Assembly (NCBI GenBank): GCA_035471805.1
Contig: DATIPS010000061.1
Location: 1 to 64,000 of the forward strand
DNA length: 64,000 nucleotides
Source: Acidimicrobiia bacterium
Lineage (GTDB): Bacteria > Actinomycetota > Acidimicrobiia > Spongiisociales > JAHEDJ01
Reading direction: 5' to 3'
Under the pieces are notes generated by a model. That model saw nothing but the letters and a program-made list of their open reading frames with translations, was not told where the DNA came from and searched no databases. This document shows, in pieces, positions 1 through 9,107 of this stretch (position 1 is its first letter; every line of letters starts with the position of its first letter). Both the position numbers and the translations under genes were made by a program.

Positions 1-1521
1 CAGACGGCCACTCCGAGATCAGCCCACGAGCGACCCCCATTCTGGAGGGACGCAACAGTTCTGAAGTGGGCTGCCCAGATTGCCGTTCTGCTCGGACTCG
101 TCTTCGTGGCTGTGATCGCGGCTCGCAGCGCCGCCAGGAACCTCGAGGCCCAGGGCCTCACGTTCTCGTGGCGATTCCTCAGCGATCCTCCGGGGATTCA
201 ACTCTCGGAAGGCTTCGCGACGCTACCCGAATCGGGACTCGAAGCAATCCTGGTCGGTGTGGTGAACATGTTGCGGGTGACCGCGTCCGGTGTTGTCGCC
301 GCAACGATCCTCGGGATCGTGATAGGTATTGCCAGGCTCTCCTCCAACTGGTTGGTGAACAAGTCTTCGACGGTCTACGTCGAGACGATTCGCAACATAC
401 CTCTCCTGCTCCAGATCGTGTTCTGGGCCGCCGTCTTCGTCTCCTTCCCCAACCTGGAATCGGAGGGTTCGGGTCCGATCGAGGGGTGGCTGTACGCCAC
501 CAACAAGGGCTTGTCGATTCCGTGGTTCTTCCCGCGTGAGGCTTTCTGGCAGTGGTTCGTCTTCGTGGTCGCAGGAGCGGTCGCCGCTCGATTTGCGTTC
601 AGGTGGCGCGTCAGGGTCTTGGAGGAGACCGGGCAGGAAGCCCACGCCGTTGGTTATTCGCTGGCCGCCTTTCTGATCTTCGCCGTCGTCGGCTGGTTTG
701 CCCACCCCCTTGCCGGAGCCATCGGATGGATCTTCGGCGGCCTGGCGTGGCTGTTCGGCAGCATCCCGATGCTGCTCATGCAGATCATCCTGGCCGTCCT
801 GGCGCTCGGCCTGGCCGCCTGGTGGATAAAACGGTTCCTCGACTCGCTGCGCAGCCCCGCAGGTCTGGCGAGACTGACAGACGATGACATATTCCGCATG
901 GGTCTCGCCGGCGCGATGGGTCTGGTCGCCGCAGTCGTCTTCTTCTTGGTCCCGGGCATCACCGAAGGCATCAACCTCGGGCTCGAGCGGCTCTTCCAGT
1001 TCTGGGACACCAAGTTCGACTTCCTCCGGACCGGTACCGTGCTCGAATTCGGACGCCCCACAGTCGAAACACCTGGACGGTTCGCCGGATTCGGGTTGAC
1101 CGGCATGACGATGAGCGGGCCATTCTTCGGTGTATGGATGGGAGTGACGCTCTATACGGCGGCGTTCATAGCAGAGATCGTGCGCGGTGGAATCCTGGCC
1201 GTCGCCAAGGGACAGTCTGAGGCCGGGCTGGCTCTGGGCCTCAAGCGAAGCCAGCTGCTGCGGATGATCATCCTCCCGCAGGCATTTCGTATCATCCTCC
1301 CGCCGATGGGCAACCAGTACCTCAATCTGGCCAAGAACACGTCTCTCGGAATTGCAGTGGGATACGCCGAGGTGGTCGCCGTCGGGCAGACCCTCTTCAA
1401 TCAGACCGGTGCAACGATCCAAGTCATCCTGATCTGGATGGGTTTCTACCTGCTGGTCAGCTTGACCCTCTCTTCCATCGTCAACTGGTACAACCGCCGA
1501 GTCGCACTGGTGGAGCGCTGA
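1..1521 (+). CDS. aapQ: polar amino acid ABC transporter permease, AapQ-like, 5' end cut by window edge
   Basis: Inner-membrane permease subunit of a general L-amino acid importer. The reading frame is already open at base 1, and the residues before the internal GTG at 106 (PPFWRDATVLKW followed by a hydrophobic segment) look like a genuine AapQ N-terminus, so the start lies upstream of the window. The EAA loop that docks with the ATPase is clear near 1190-1330, with GLALGLKRSQLLRMIILPQ followed by the conserved asparagine-rich stretch. A region rich in membrane segments, roughly 540-960, lies between the first segments and the EAA domain and makes the protein longer than usual. It is followed without a gap by the second permease, sharing one base (TGATG). 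The substrate-binding protein gene is expected upstream of the window but is not seen. Confidence 0.9.
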   Translation, partial: QTATPRSAHERPPFWRDATVLKWAAQIAVLLGLVFVAVIAARSAARNLEAQGLTFSWRFLSDPPGIQLSEGFATLPESGLEAILVGVVNMLRVTASGVVAATILGIVIGIARLSSNWLVNKSSTVYVETIRNIPLLLQIVFWAAVFVSFPNLESEGSGPIEGWLYATNKGLSIPWFFPREAFWQWFVFVVAGAVAARFAFRWRVRVLEETGQEAHAVGYSLAAFLIFAVVGWFAHPLAGAIGWIFGGLAWLFGSIPMLLMQIILAVLALGLAAWWIKRFLDSLRSPAGLARLTDDDIFRMGLAGAMGLVAAVVFFLVPGITEGINLGLERLFQFWDTKFDFLRTGTVLEFGRPTVETPGRFAGFGLTGMTMSGPFFGVWMGVTLYTAAFIAEIVRGGILAVAKGQSEAGLALGLKRSQLLRMIILPQAFRIILPPMGNQYLNLAKNTSLGIAVGYAEVVAVGQTLFNQTGATIQVILIWMGFYLLVSLTLSSIVNWYNRRVALVER

Positions 1522-3269
1522 TGACAGACCCGATCGTCAACGAAGTACAGCAGTCCGAGAGTGCTCCGGAGAGGCAGTCGGCCGGCGCGATTCGCTGGGC
1601 GAAGGAGAACCTCTTCTCGTCGGTACTCAACTCGATCCTCTCGCTCCTGATGCTTGCCATCATCGTTTTCTTTGTCAGAGGGGTACTGAGTTACTCGTTC
1701 TCCGAAGACAGGCTCTGGAACGTCATCCCGCGGAACATGAAGCTCTATTGGACCGAGGCATACCCGGTAGCCGAGATGACCCGTACTTGGGTTTCACTCG
1801 GGGTTGTCGTCGTTCTCACCGGACTGAGCCTGGCGGTCTGGAGGGTCGGCGGCAGAACGTCTCCCCGTCAGTTCGGGCGCACTCTCGCCTCCCTGGGTAT
1901 CACCGGCCTCGTGATAGCGGTCCTCGCCGAGGCGTCGGCCGGAATCCGGATCGGCGCAGCAGTGGCCGGACTCGTTCTGATCCTGGCCGGACAAGCCGTT
2001 CGTCTGTCGGCAGGACCCCGTTTCAAAGAGGAGACGATCCACATTCGCAGCATCCTGCTCGGCGTCCTGGTGATAATCGGGGTCATCGTCTGGATTCTGC
2101 CGATCGAGTCGGGTACCAAGGTCAGCTTGAGCATCCAGGGCGCCCTGCTCGTGGTTTCCTACCTCCTGGGCGAGTTGGTGGCGGGGCGCGTGTCGGGCGG
2201 GCTTTTGCGAGGCGTTCTCGTTGGACTGTGGATGCTGTCGCTCCCCGTCATCTACCTGGTGATCCAGCGGGCACCGGTTGTCACAGACGTGCCGCTGATG
2301 TCCGTGTTCCTGCCGGCGGTGCTCGGGTTCATCGTCGTCGGCGGAGCATTCCTCTGGTGGGCAGGATCCGCCGACTCCGGAGATCCGGAACGTCTTGCTT
2401 CAGGTGTCCTCGTGCTGGCCGCCCTGGGTTCGTGGGCGGTGTCGGTGCCGATGCTGGTTCGTTTCCTCCTCCTCGGCCTGGCGGGTTTCGCACTTGCCGC
2501 GCCGACCTTCGGAGGAACCTCGAAGGCACAGAAGAACATCGTCGTTGCCTGGTCGGCCGTGGTCTTGCTCACGGCTTACTTCATGGCGATGATGCAGGCG
2601 GACACCGGCCTCGAAGGACTTCAGGGAGAGTTCATCGGCGGCCTCAATCTGACCTTCCTGCTGGCGCTCGCCGGCCTGGCGATCTCGTTCCCGATCGGAA
2701 TCATGCTCGCCCTGGGCCGGACCTCATCGATGCCCATCTTCCGGTTGCTGAGCACCGGCTACATCGAGACGGTGCGCGGAGTGCCTCTCATCACCGTGCT
2801 CTTCTTCGCCAACCTGGTGATCAACCGCTTCCTCCCGCGTGAAGTGGAACTGGACGACGTGGTGAAGGCGATCGTGGCGGTCGCATTGTTCTCTGCGGCC
2901 TATCTGGCCGAGAACGTCCGTGGTGGCCTCCAATCGATTCCGAAGGGCCAGTACGAGGCGGCGAAGGCGATGGGGTTGTCGACCGTCCAGACGACCGTGT
3001 TCATCACGCTCCCGCAAGCACTCAGGTCGGTCATACCCGCACTGGTCGGCCAGGTCATTTCGCTGTTCAAGGACACGTCGCTCGTGGCGATCATCGGACT
3101 GGCCGACTTCCTGCGGGTGGCTCGCGACATCGTGCCCAATCAGCCGGCGTCGCTCGGAAGCCTCCGGGAGAGCCTGCTGTTTGCGATGGTGATCTACTGG
3201 ATCTTCACATTCAATGTCAGTCGCGCCAGCTTGAAGTTGGAGCGAAAGCTCGGCGTCGGCGAGCGGTAA
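1521..3269 (+). CDS. aapM: polar amino acid ABC transporter permease, AapM-like, with large membrane insertion
   Basis: Second permease of the amino acid importer, 582 aa. The C-terminal 220 residues form the BPD_transp_1 domain, with the EAA loop (GQYEAAKAMGLSTVQTTVF followed by TLPQAL) near residues 480-510 and a typical ending. AapM-type proteins are usually about 380 aa. Here residues of roughly 85-350 add a long run of hydrophobic segments between the first membrane helix and the permease core, so the protein may hold several extra helices. The start ATG overlaps the stop of the preceding permease by one base, and the ATPase gene starts 12 bases downstream, so the three genes are co-transcribed. 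The function of the insertion is unknown. Confidence 0.9.
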   Translation: MTDPIVNEVQQSESAPERQSAGAIRWAKENLFSSVLNSILSLLMLAIIVFFVRGVLSYSFSEDRLWNVIPRNMKLYWTEAYPVAEMTRTWVSLGVVVVLTGLSLAVWRVGGRTSPRQFGRTLASLGITGLVIAVLAEASAGIRIGAAVAGLVLILAGQAVRLSAGPRFKEETIHIRSILLGVLVIIGVIVWILPIESGTKVSLSIQGALLVVSYLLGELVAGRVSGGLLRGVLVGLWMLSLPVIYLVIQRAPVVTDVPLMSVFLPAVLGFIVVGGAFLWWAGSADSGDPERLASGVLVLAALGSWAVSVPMLVRFLLLGLAGFALAAPTFGGTSKAQKNIVVAWSAVVLLTAYFMAMMQADTGLEGLQGEFIGGLNLTFLLALAGLAISFPIGIMLALGRTSSMPIFRLLSTGYIETVRGVPLITVLFFANLVINRFLPREVELDDVVKAIVAVALFSAAYLAENVRGGLQSIPKGQYEAAKAMGLSTVQTTVFITLPQALRSVIPALVGQVISLFKDTSLVAIIGLADFLRVARDIVPNQPASLGSLRESLLFAMVIYWIFTFNVSRASLKLERKLGVGER

Positions 3270-3281
3270 GCGGAGGTAAAT

Positions 3282-4022
3282 GTGCCAGGCGACAAAGACA
3301 TCATCATCAGCGAGGGCGTCAAGAAATGGTTTGGGGATTTCCAGGCGTTGAAGGGCGTAACGACCAACATCAAAGAAGGTGAAGTGGTCGTCATCATCGG
3401 CCCCTCGGGGTCGGGCAAGTCGACATTCATCCGCTGCATCAACCGGCTCGAAGTTCACCAGGAAGGCCGCATAATCGTGGATGGAGTTGAACTCACCAAC
3501 GATTTGCGCAACATCGAGAAGATCCGCTCAGAGGTCGGCATGGTGTTCCAGCAGTTCAACCTCTTCCCGCATCTGACCGTGATGCAGAACATCACTCTCG
3601 CCCCCATCTGGGTTCGCAAGCACACGAGAGCCGAGGCGGAGGCTACCGCGATGGCCTTGCTAGAGCGGGTCGGCATTCCGGAACAGGCACAGAAGTTCCC
3701 CGGGCAGCTCTCCGGCGGCCAGCAACAGCGTGTGGCGATCGCCCGTTCTCTGGCGATGGAGCCACGGATCATGCTCTTCGACGAGCCTACCTCCGCGCTC
3801 GACCCGGAGATGATCAAGGAGGTCCTCGACGTGATGAAGGAGCTGGCCAGGTCGGGCATGACCATGCTGGTCGTAACGCACGAGATGGGCTTTGCCAAGG
3901 AAGTGGCCGATCGCGTCCTGTTCTTCGACTACGGCAACATCGTCGAAGCCGGCACACCGGAGCATTTCTTCACGAATCCTCAGCACGACAGGACGAAGCT
4001 GTTCCTGAGTCAGATTCTCTGA
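3282..4022 (+). CDS. aapP: polar amino acid ABC transporter ATP-binding protein
   Basis: Cytoplasmic ATPase of 246 aa that powers the upstream permeases (GlnQ/AapP/HisP family). Visible motifs are Walker [10 protein letters not shown] near residue 40, the Q-loop in [12 protein letters not shown], the signature [16 protein letters not shown], Walker [14 protein letters not shown], and the switch histidine in VVTHEMGF. The start is GTG at 3282, preceded by GGAGG about six bases upstream. Length and motifs are standard for amino acid importers. A strong hairpin follows the stop, so this is the last gene of the operon. Confidence 0.95.
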   Translation: MPGDKDIIISEGVKKWFGDFQALKGVTTNIKEGEVVVIIGPSGSGKSTFIRCINRLEVHQEGRIIVDGVELTNDLRNIEKIRSEVGMVFQQFNLFPHLTVMQNITLAPIWVRKHTRAEAEATAMALLERVGIPEQAQKFPGQLSGGQQQRVAIARSLAMEPRIMLFDEPTSALDPEMIKEVLDVMKELARSGMTMLVVTHEMGFAKEVADRVLFFDYGNIVEAGTPEHFFTNPQHDRTKLFLSQIL

Positions 4023-4047
4023 GCAGCTAGCAGTTGCCGTCGTCCGG

Positions 4048-4075
4048 GGCGGCGATGCACGGCAGCATCGCCGCC
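4048..4075. terminator. bidirectional hairpin between convergent genes
   Basis: Perfect 11-bp stem, GGCGGCGATGC paired with GCATCGCCGCC, with a 6-base loop. It lies between the end of the amino acid importer operon and the end of the minus-strand ABC-2 permease. There is no clear T-run, so intrinsic termination is inferred from stem strength and position. Confidence 0.6.
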
Positions 4076-4089
4076 TGTCGACACGGAGA

Positions 4090-5748
4090 TCATCCGGTTT
4101 GTCTGATGTCGCGCCGATTGAACAGTCCGACGGATAGCGCCAATAACCCTGCGAACAAGCCGGCCAGGACCGCCCCGTGGCCCCAGTGCATTCCGTTCAT
4201 CAGCGGGTCGCTGGTCAGGTAATAGTAGAACGGTGTCCACTTGGCCAGGCCTGCGAGGCTCTCGCTGAGCGGAAGGAAGGCGTGGAGCACGAACAGGATC
4301 AGTGCCAATCCGACCGTTCCGAAGGCGGCGAAACGGGGTCGTCCCGTTGCGGCACTAAAGGCCAGCGACAGAGCTCCGAACACCATCCCGAGGAGTGTCA
4401 CCAGCAGGCAGGTGGCCGCGATGTTGCCCACGCTCATCCCCAGGCCGCCGATGATCGAACCGAGTGCAACGCCGGAGAACGTGGCAAAACCGACGATCGC
4501 GGCGCCGACGACGATCGATACGGTCTTCTCGTACACGATCTTCGATCGCTTGATCGGATTGGCGAGCAGCAGGCCCATGGTGCGGTTCGCTTCCTCTCCG
4601 GCGAGGGCCCGTGCCCCGATGGCGATCGTGACGACCATTACCGCAATCGGTGCCATCATGCCGAACGTCTCTATCTGGTAAAAACCCTCAGGAGTCCCCA
4701 GATCTCCTCCGCCGAACAAACTGAGGATCGCTTCGGGGAAGGACTTGCCCATGTCGATGAGAAACTCGTCGATCCAGTTGTACATCGGTCCGATGAGGAC
4801 GCCCATGATCAGGAACTCCACGTAGGACACGATTATGAGGAGTCCCTGGTGCTCGGTGAGGGTCTTGATCCAGATCTTTGAAACCCGCGCCGATCCGGCG
4901 AGACGATCGGCGACCTTCTTGGTCATGGGGTGTGCTCGCAGACGGTCCAGTAGTGAAACGCCGGTGCTCTGTCCGCGAAGGTCGCGCCGGTTCAACCCCA
5001 CGACGGCTGCCGCTCCGAGCACCGCGATTCCGGCGAGGAGGACGCCGATGTGACCCCAGTCGACCCCGTTCAATACTGGTTCGGCGGCCGAGTAGTAGTA
5101 CCACGGGAAGATCTTCGCGACGTTTTCGAGGCCTTCGATGAGAGGGAAGAGCCCGACACCGATGAAGGAGAGAACCATGATTCCGGACGCAACACCCGAC
5201 GCCAGTCCGGTCCTGCCGGTCCAGGCGCCGATGGCCATTGCCAGGAATCCGTGGAAGACCGATATGACGAACATGTGCCAGGCGAGGGCGGCGATGTGCA
5301 TGCCGCCGATCTGGACATCCAGCAGGGCCGGGGTCGCCTCGCCGAATGCCCAGAGGATCAGAGCACCGATTCCCGTGAGGCCTATCAGGGAAGCCGCCTT
5401 CGACGCGAGGACGTGTGTGCGGCTCTTGGGATTGCCGAGAAGCAGGCCCATCGTGCCGTTTCGTTCTTCGCCGGCGATCGACGCCGAGCCCATCGAGAGG
5501 GCCAACGCCGCCAGCGTGAGCGCGCCGTACGAGGCGTAGATGGCACCGTAGGCGAGGCCGCCTGCATCCGTGTCCTCGGCGATCCCCATCAGCGAGCGAA
5601 CCGCCTCCGGCATGCTCGTGTACACGGAGAGATCGATGTCGCGATATACCGACATGCCCATCAGGAGCAGCAGGCCGATGCTGACCGCCCCGACTGTGAT
5701 CCCCTTCCATCTATCGAGGACGTTCTTGGTGAGGACGGTGGCCAGCAT
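4090..5748 (-). CDS. ABC-2 type exporter permease, two-repeat form
   Basis: Integral membrane protein of 552 aa built as two similar halves. Each half has a phrase like GEERNGTMGLLLGNPKSR or GEEANRTMGLLLANPIKRS after a set of helices, typical of large ABC-2 permeases that act alone in place of a dimer. It is probably the transmembrane part of an exporter with the ATPase directly upstream; the two genes overlap by one base. The substrate cannot be read from the sequence. The TetR gene at the head of the operon suggests drug or lipid export induced by its own substrate. Confidence 0.88.
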   Translation of the reverse strand: MLATVLTKNVLDRWKGITVGAVSIGLLLLMGMSVYRDIDLSVYTSMPEAVRSLMGIAEDTDAGGLAYGAIYASYGALTLAALALSMGSASIAGEERNGTMGLLLGNPKSRTHVLASKAASLIGLTGIGALILWAFGEATPALLDVQIGGMHIAALAWHMFVISVFHGFLAMAIGAWTGRTGLASGVASGIMVLSFIGVGLFPLIEGLENVAKIFPWYYYSAAEPVLNGVDWGHIGVLLAGIAVLGAAAVVGLNRRDLRGQSTGVSLLDRLRAHPMTKKVADRLAGSARVSKIWIKTLTEHQGLLIIVSYVEFLIMGVLIGPMYNWIDEFLIDMGKSFPEAILSLFGGGDLGTPEGFYQIETFGMMAPIAVMVVTIAIGARALAGEEANRTMGLLLANPIKRSKIVYEKTVSIVVGAAIVGFATFSGVALGSIIGGLGMSVGNIAATCLLVTLLGMVFGALSLAFSAATGRPRFAAFGTVGLALILFVLHAFLPLSESLAGLAKWTPFYYYLTSDPLMNGMHWGHGAVLAGLFAGLLALSVGLFNRRDIRQTG

Positions 5749-6656
5749 CAGGCAGATACCTCCTCATCGCGGTAGTAGGTGAGGAAGATCTCTTCGAGGT
5801 CGGCTTCGTGGGTGGTGATGTCGAGAACGTGGAATTGCTCGGTGACGACCTTGAGCAAGGTCTCCATCTGTCCATCGAAGGAGAGGGTCACGTGTTCATT
5901 CTGCGCGCTCACCTCGCGTACGCCGGGGAGGCCTTCGAAAGCAGATCCGCTGACCGGGCCGTCGAAGAAGATGTTCACCGTGCGGATGGCTTTCGACCGC
6001 AGGCCGGCCACGTCTTCGACTGCGATCAGTTTGCCGTGGCGGATGATGCCGACACGGTTGGCTACTCGCTGCACCTCCGACAGCGTGTGGCTGGACAGGA
6101 ACACCGTGCGACCCTCTGCGGCTACCTCCCGCATCATCTTCTGGAACTCTCGCTGCACCAGAGGATCGAGTCCGGAGCTGGGCTCATCCATGATCAGGAG
6201 ATCCGGCCGGTTCATGAAAGCCTGGATCAGGCCGACCTTCTGCCGGTTGCCGGAAGAGAGGTCGCCCACCTTCTTGTCGAGATCGGCATCGAGCCTATCG
6301 GCCAGGACCTCGACGTACGACCAGTCGACGCCGCCGCGCAGGTTGGCGAAATAGGTGAGCGTGTCCCGGCCGGTGAGGTTGGGATACATCGCCAGATCAC
6401 CCGGTACGTAGCCGATGTGACGCCGGATCTCCACCGACCGGGCGTGGGAGTCCAGGCCGAGAATCGATGCCGATCCGGCCGTCGGCCGGATCTCGTCGAG
6501 GATCGTGCGGATCATCGTCGTCTTACCTGCCCCGTTCGGCCCGAGAAATCCGAAGATCTCACCCGGCCGGATGTCCAGATCAAGATCAACGAGAGCCTGC
6601 ACCTCTCCGTAGTGCTTGGTGAGTCCTTCGGTGTGGATGGCGATCTGCTCGGTCAT
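5748..6656 (-). CDS. ABC transporter ATP-binding protein (multidrug/ABC-2 type)
   Basis: Cytoplasmic ATPase, about 302 aa, of the CcmA/DrrA group. Motifs seen: Walker A GPNGAGKTT, signature LSSGNRQKVGL (LSSGN in place of LSGGQ), Walker B LLIMDEPSSGLDP, switch histidine in FLSSHTLSE, and a C-terminal DUF4162-like tail. I chose the ATG at 6656 (MTEQIAIHTEGL) because it overlaps the TetR stop by 4 bases (ATGA) and the family begins there. A longer reading upstream is arginine-rich and lies inside the TetR gene. It is the middle gene of TetR-ATPase-permease. Confidence 0.92.
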   Translation of the reverse strand: MTEQIAIHTEGLTKHYGEVQALVDLDLDIRPGEIFGFLGPNGAGKTTMIRTILDEIRPTAGSASILGLDSHARSVEIRRHIGYVPGDLAMYPNLTGRDTLTYFANLRGGVDWSYVEVLADRLDADLDKKVGDLSSGNRQKVGLIQAFMNRPDLLIMDEPSSGLDPLVQREFQKMMREVAAEGRTVFLSSHTLSEVQRVANRVGIIRHGKLIAVEDVAGLRSKAIRTVNIFFDGPVSGSAFEGLPGVREVSAQNEHVTLSFDGQMETLLKVVTEQFHVLDITTHEADLEEIFLTYYRDEEVSA

Positions 6657-7315
6657 GCGGTTTCCTTTGCGTCGTCGGAGGCGTCGGCGAACGCCTCGGT
6701 CCATAGGTTCTTTGTGACGTCGGTGACTACTCCGCCCAGCACATCCAGCGCAGGCAGCACATAGGCGGCGGCCGACTCAGGATCTCGAGAGAAGTCGGCG
6801 GTGATGTCCACGCCGAGCAGGCGCTCCATGTGCTTGTGGAGAACGACACCTCCGAGCGACCAAAGCGTGAGCAGAGCGGCTCGCCGGCGAGGGATGTCGC
6901 TCGGGGTGAGGAGACCTGCGGCGACTCCGGTCTCCATGTAGCCGACCGCGTCGTTCACCAGTTCGTCGACCAGATCGTCGACGTGGGAAGACCCGTCCAC
7001 GATGGTGCGCGCCAGGTAGCGAAGCAGGGGCGGTCCGCCGGCCGCGGACCGCAATGCCGCCAGGGGGTCGACACCGGCCCCCTGGGCCATCGCGCTGGCT
7101 TTCTGCTCGCGGATCCGGGCGGCGACGTGCTCGTCGCAGGCGATCCGCAGGGCATCCTTCGAGCCGAAGTGGTGAATCACCAAACCGGCCGACACGCCGG
7201 CGGCAGCTGCAATGGTGCGGAGGCTCGTGGAATCGATACCGTCGGCGGCGAAACACTCCATTGCCGCATCTCGGATGCGGGCTTTCGCCGTGCGGTCATC
7301 GATGCTTGAACGCAT
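6653..7315 (-). CDS. TetR family transcriptional regulator of the exporter operon
   Basis: DNA-binding repressor, about 220 aa. The N-terminal helix-turn-helix is clear (AAMECFAADGIDSTSLRTIA, then AGVSAGLVIHHFGSK); the C-terminal ligand domain is typical in length. It heads the operon and probably represses it. I chose ATG 7315 over an ATG 12 codons upstream because a promoter-like pair (TTGCAC, 17-base spacer, TAGGTT) ends seven bases before it. That leaves almost no leader and places the upstream ATG inside the promoter. The palindrome AAACGTTT in the spacer could be its operator. Confidence 0.9.
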   Translation of the reverse strand: MRSSIDDRTAKARIRDAAMECFAADGIDSTSLRTIAAAAGVSAGLVIHHFGSKDALRIACDEHVAARIREQKASAMAQGAGVDPLAALRSAAGGPPLLRYLARTIVDGSSHVDDLVDELVNDAVGYMETGVAAGLLTPSDIPRRRAALLTLWSLGGVVLHKHMERLLGVDITADFSRDPESAAAYVLPALDVLGGVVTDVTKNLWTEAFADASDDAKETA

Positions 7316-7322
7316 GTTCAAT

Positions 7323-7351
7323 AACCTAAACGTTTGTTTCGCCGGGTGCAA
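7323..7351 (-). promoter_or_regulatory. sigma70-like promoter with operator palindrome, probably leaderless
   Basis: On the minus strand TTGCAC (7351-7346), 17 bases, TAGGTT (7328-7323), then seven bases to ATG 7315. The spacer contains the 8-bp palindrome AAACGTTT (7328-7335), a plausible TetR half-operator. The -10 match is only moderate. Confidence 0.45.
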
Positions 7352-7429
7352 GCCGCCGAACCGGGCCGGCCTCGATCGCCGACCAACCGCCGGATGCGGT
7401 GAGGCTGGAACCGGGTCTAGCCTCTGCTC

Positions 7430-7957
7430 GTGTTCCGGCGTGTTGGACTGATCTTTGTGCTGGCTCTCGCGGCATGTTCCGGTGAGGCAGGCTCGTCGAC
7501 GCCCTTTACCGCCGCAGTCACGATGCCGGCGACTTCAACTGCGCCGCAGACCAGCACTACAACGCTGCCGACGATCGAGTCCTGCGCAGACATCCCCTAC
7601 CGGCCGCTGGTCGTGCCCGATCGAGCGGCAGGTTCCGAGACGGATCCGGCCGACCTGGGCGAGGATCCGTATTCCACCATTCCCGGAACGACCGTCCGTC
7701 TCTGGGTCGATGAGGAGTCCGAACCGGTCATGGCTCTTGTGCGAGGCGCGTTGCCTCCGGAGCCGTGGGCGGGCCCGACCGCCCGGGTCGAGGTGTTGCG
7801 AGAAGTCGCCGCGCTCGGTCCGTTGCAGGACGGCGTGTGGGCGGTGGCCTGGTTCGAGAGTGAGGAGCGCTGCGATCTATACACGCTCGTCCTCTATCCG
7901 CCGACGTCCGCCGGTGAGGCCCTCGCCGTGGCCGAATCGCTGATACCGGACAGATAG
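7430..7957 (+). CDS. putative lipoprotein of unknown function
   Basis: 175 aa with a GTG start. The signal peptide is short and ends in a lipobox (LAAC, Cys16), followed by a Thr/Ser/Pro-rich linker to about residue 50, so the protein is probably anchored on the outer face of the membrane. The remaining 120 residues are acidic and contain two cysteines (near SCADIPY and ERCDLY) that could form a disulfide. No domain recognised. It is a single gene, with a strong hairpin after its stop. Confidence 0.7.
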   Translation: MFRRVGLIFVLALAACSGEAGSSTPFTAAVTMPATSTAPQTSTTTLPTIESCADIPYRPLVVPDRAAGSETDPADLGEDPYSTIPGTTVRLWVDEESEPVMALVRGALPPEPWAGPTARVEVLREVAALGPLQDGVWAVAWFESEERCDLYTLVLYPPTSAGEALAVAESLIPDR

Positions 7958-7963
7958 GACGCG

Positions 7964-7995
7964 GCCCGGCCGGTGGCGGACACCACCGGCCGGGC
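7964..7995. terminator. bidirectional terminator hairpin
   Basis: Perfect 13-bp stem, GCCCGGCCGGTGG with CCACCGGCCGGGC, 6-base loop, between a plus-strand stop at 7957 and a minus-strand stop at 8021. Confidence 0.7.
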
Positions 7996-8020
7996 GCTTC
8001 GTCTGCCCGAGGGCATATGC

Positions 8021-9013
8021 CTACATCGGGTCGTTGGCCGGTTCCTCACCTGGTTCGAACACCGGATTGCTCGCCGTGACCCGGGTCGCCTTGGCGGCGC
8101 CCGCCGGTTCGACGTCGATGAACAGGTCGCGAAGAGCGCCGAGGCTCCCGAGAATGCCCGAAGTCTCCAGCGGCAGGAAGATCTTCGTTGCCTGTCCGTC
8201 TGCGATTCCCTGCAGAGCCTCCAGGTAGCGGATGGCGATCAAGTCGGGTGTCGGGTCGCCGGTGTGGATGGCACCGAACACTCGCTCGATGGCCTGCCCT
8301 TCACCTTCGGCGACCGTGAGCTTCTGGTACTTGTCTGCGTCGGCCACACGCTTGATGGCCTCTGCTTCACCCTCGGCTCGCAGGATCTGGGCTTCCTTCA
8401 CGCCCTCCGCTTTGAGGATGGCGGACCGCTTCTGACCTTCGGCCTCCGTCACGATTGCACGCCGATCGCGCTCGGCCTTCATCTGGCGGTGCATGGCGTC
8501 GGTGACGTCGGGTGGCGGCTCGATCCGCTGGATCTCGACACGGACAACGCGGGTTCCCCATTTGTCGGTCGCTTCGTCGAGGATCGCTCGCAGCGTCGTG
8601 TTGATCAGCTCCCGCGAAGTCAAAGCCTCGTCGAGCTGCAGGTCGCCGATGACGTTACGAAGGTTCGTCTGGGCCAGCTTGATGACCGCCTGGGCGAAGT
8701 TCTGCACGTTGTACTGGAGCTTCACCGGATCCGTTGCCTCGTAGTAGATGACCGCGTCGACGGTGACTACCACGTTGTCCTTGGTGATGACCTCTTGCGG
8801 GGGAACGTCGATGACCCGCTCACGCATGTCGACCTTCGTCATGCGCTTCACGAATGGCATGACCCAGCGCAGGCCTTCTCCCACCGTTCGCTCGTACCTA
8901 CCCAGGAACTCGATGAGCCCCTGTTCGAACGGGCGAACCACCTTGAGGCCCATCGCGGCGATCACGATCGCCATCAACGCGAGGACGATCAGTAATCCAA
9001 TCAATGCCTCCAT
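8021..9013 (-). CDS. SPFH/band-7 domain protein (stomatin/paraslipin-like)
   Basis: Membrane-anchored scaffold protein of 330 aa. One N-terminal membrane segment (residues 3-21) is followed by the band-7 domain ([39 protein letters not shown]) and a charged coiled-coil part rich in EAE/EGE repeats ([20 protein letters not shown]). Such proteins form rings in membrane microdomains and usually pair with an NfeD protein; here the NfeD gene lies 94 bases upstream on the same strand. Sequence and gene pairing agree. The last 60 residues are acidic and variable. Confidence 0.92.
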   Translation of the reverse strand: MEALIGLLIVLALMAIVIAAMGLKVVRPFEQGLIEFLGRYERTVGEGLRWVMPFVKRMTKVDMRERVIDVPPQEVITKDNVVVTVDAVIYYEATDPVKLQYNVQNFAQAVIKLAQTNLRNVIGDLQLDEALTSRELINTTLRAILDEATDKWGTRVVRVEIQRIEPPPDVTDAMHRQMKAERDRRAIVTEAEGQKRSAILKAEGVKEAQILRAEGEAEAIKRVADADKYQKLTVAEGEGQAIERVFGAIHTGDPTPDLIAIRYLEALQGIADGQATKIFLPLETSGILGSLGALRDLFIDVEPAGAAKATRVTASNPVFEPGEEPANDPM

Positions 9014-9107
9014 GTCTTCTCCCTTTCTTCCGTTGCGTGTATCAGTTCTTCACAGCCCGGCTGCTACAAGCCGGTCGCGGCGCGTTCTTGTTCGATCTCG
9101 GCTCCGG

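Noticed and set aside
223-1422. Long open frame on the minus strand under the first permease
   Set aside because: Composition is Arg/Gln/Asp-rich shadow translation without start signals, and the plus-strand gene has clear motifs.
106-1521. GTG at 106 as start of the first permease
   Set aside because: The frame is open to base 1 and the residues before the GTG look like the family N-terminus, so the gene starts outside the window.
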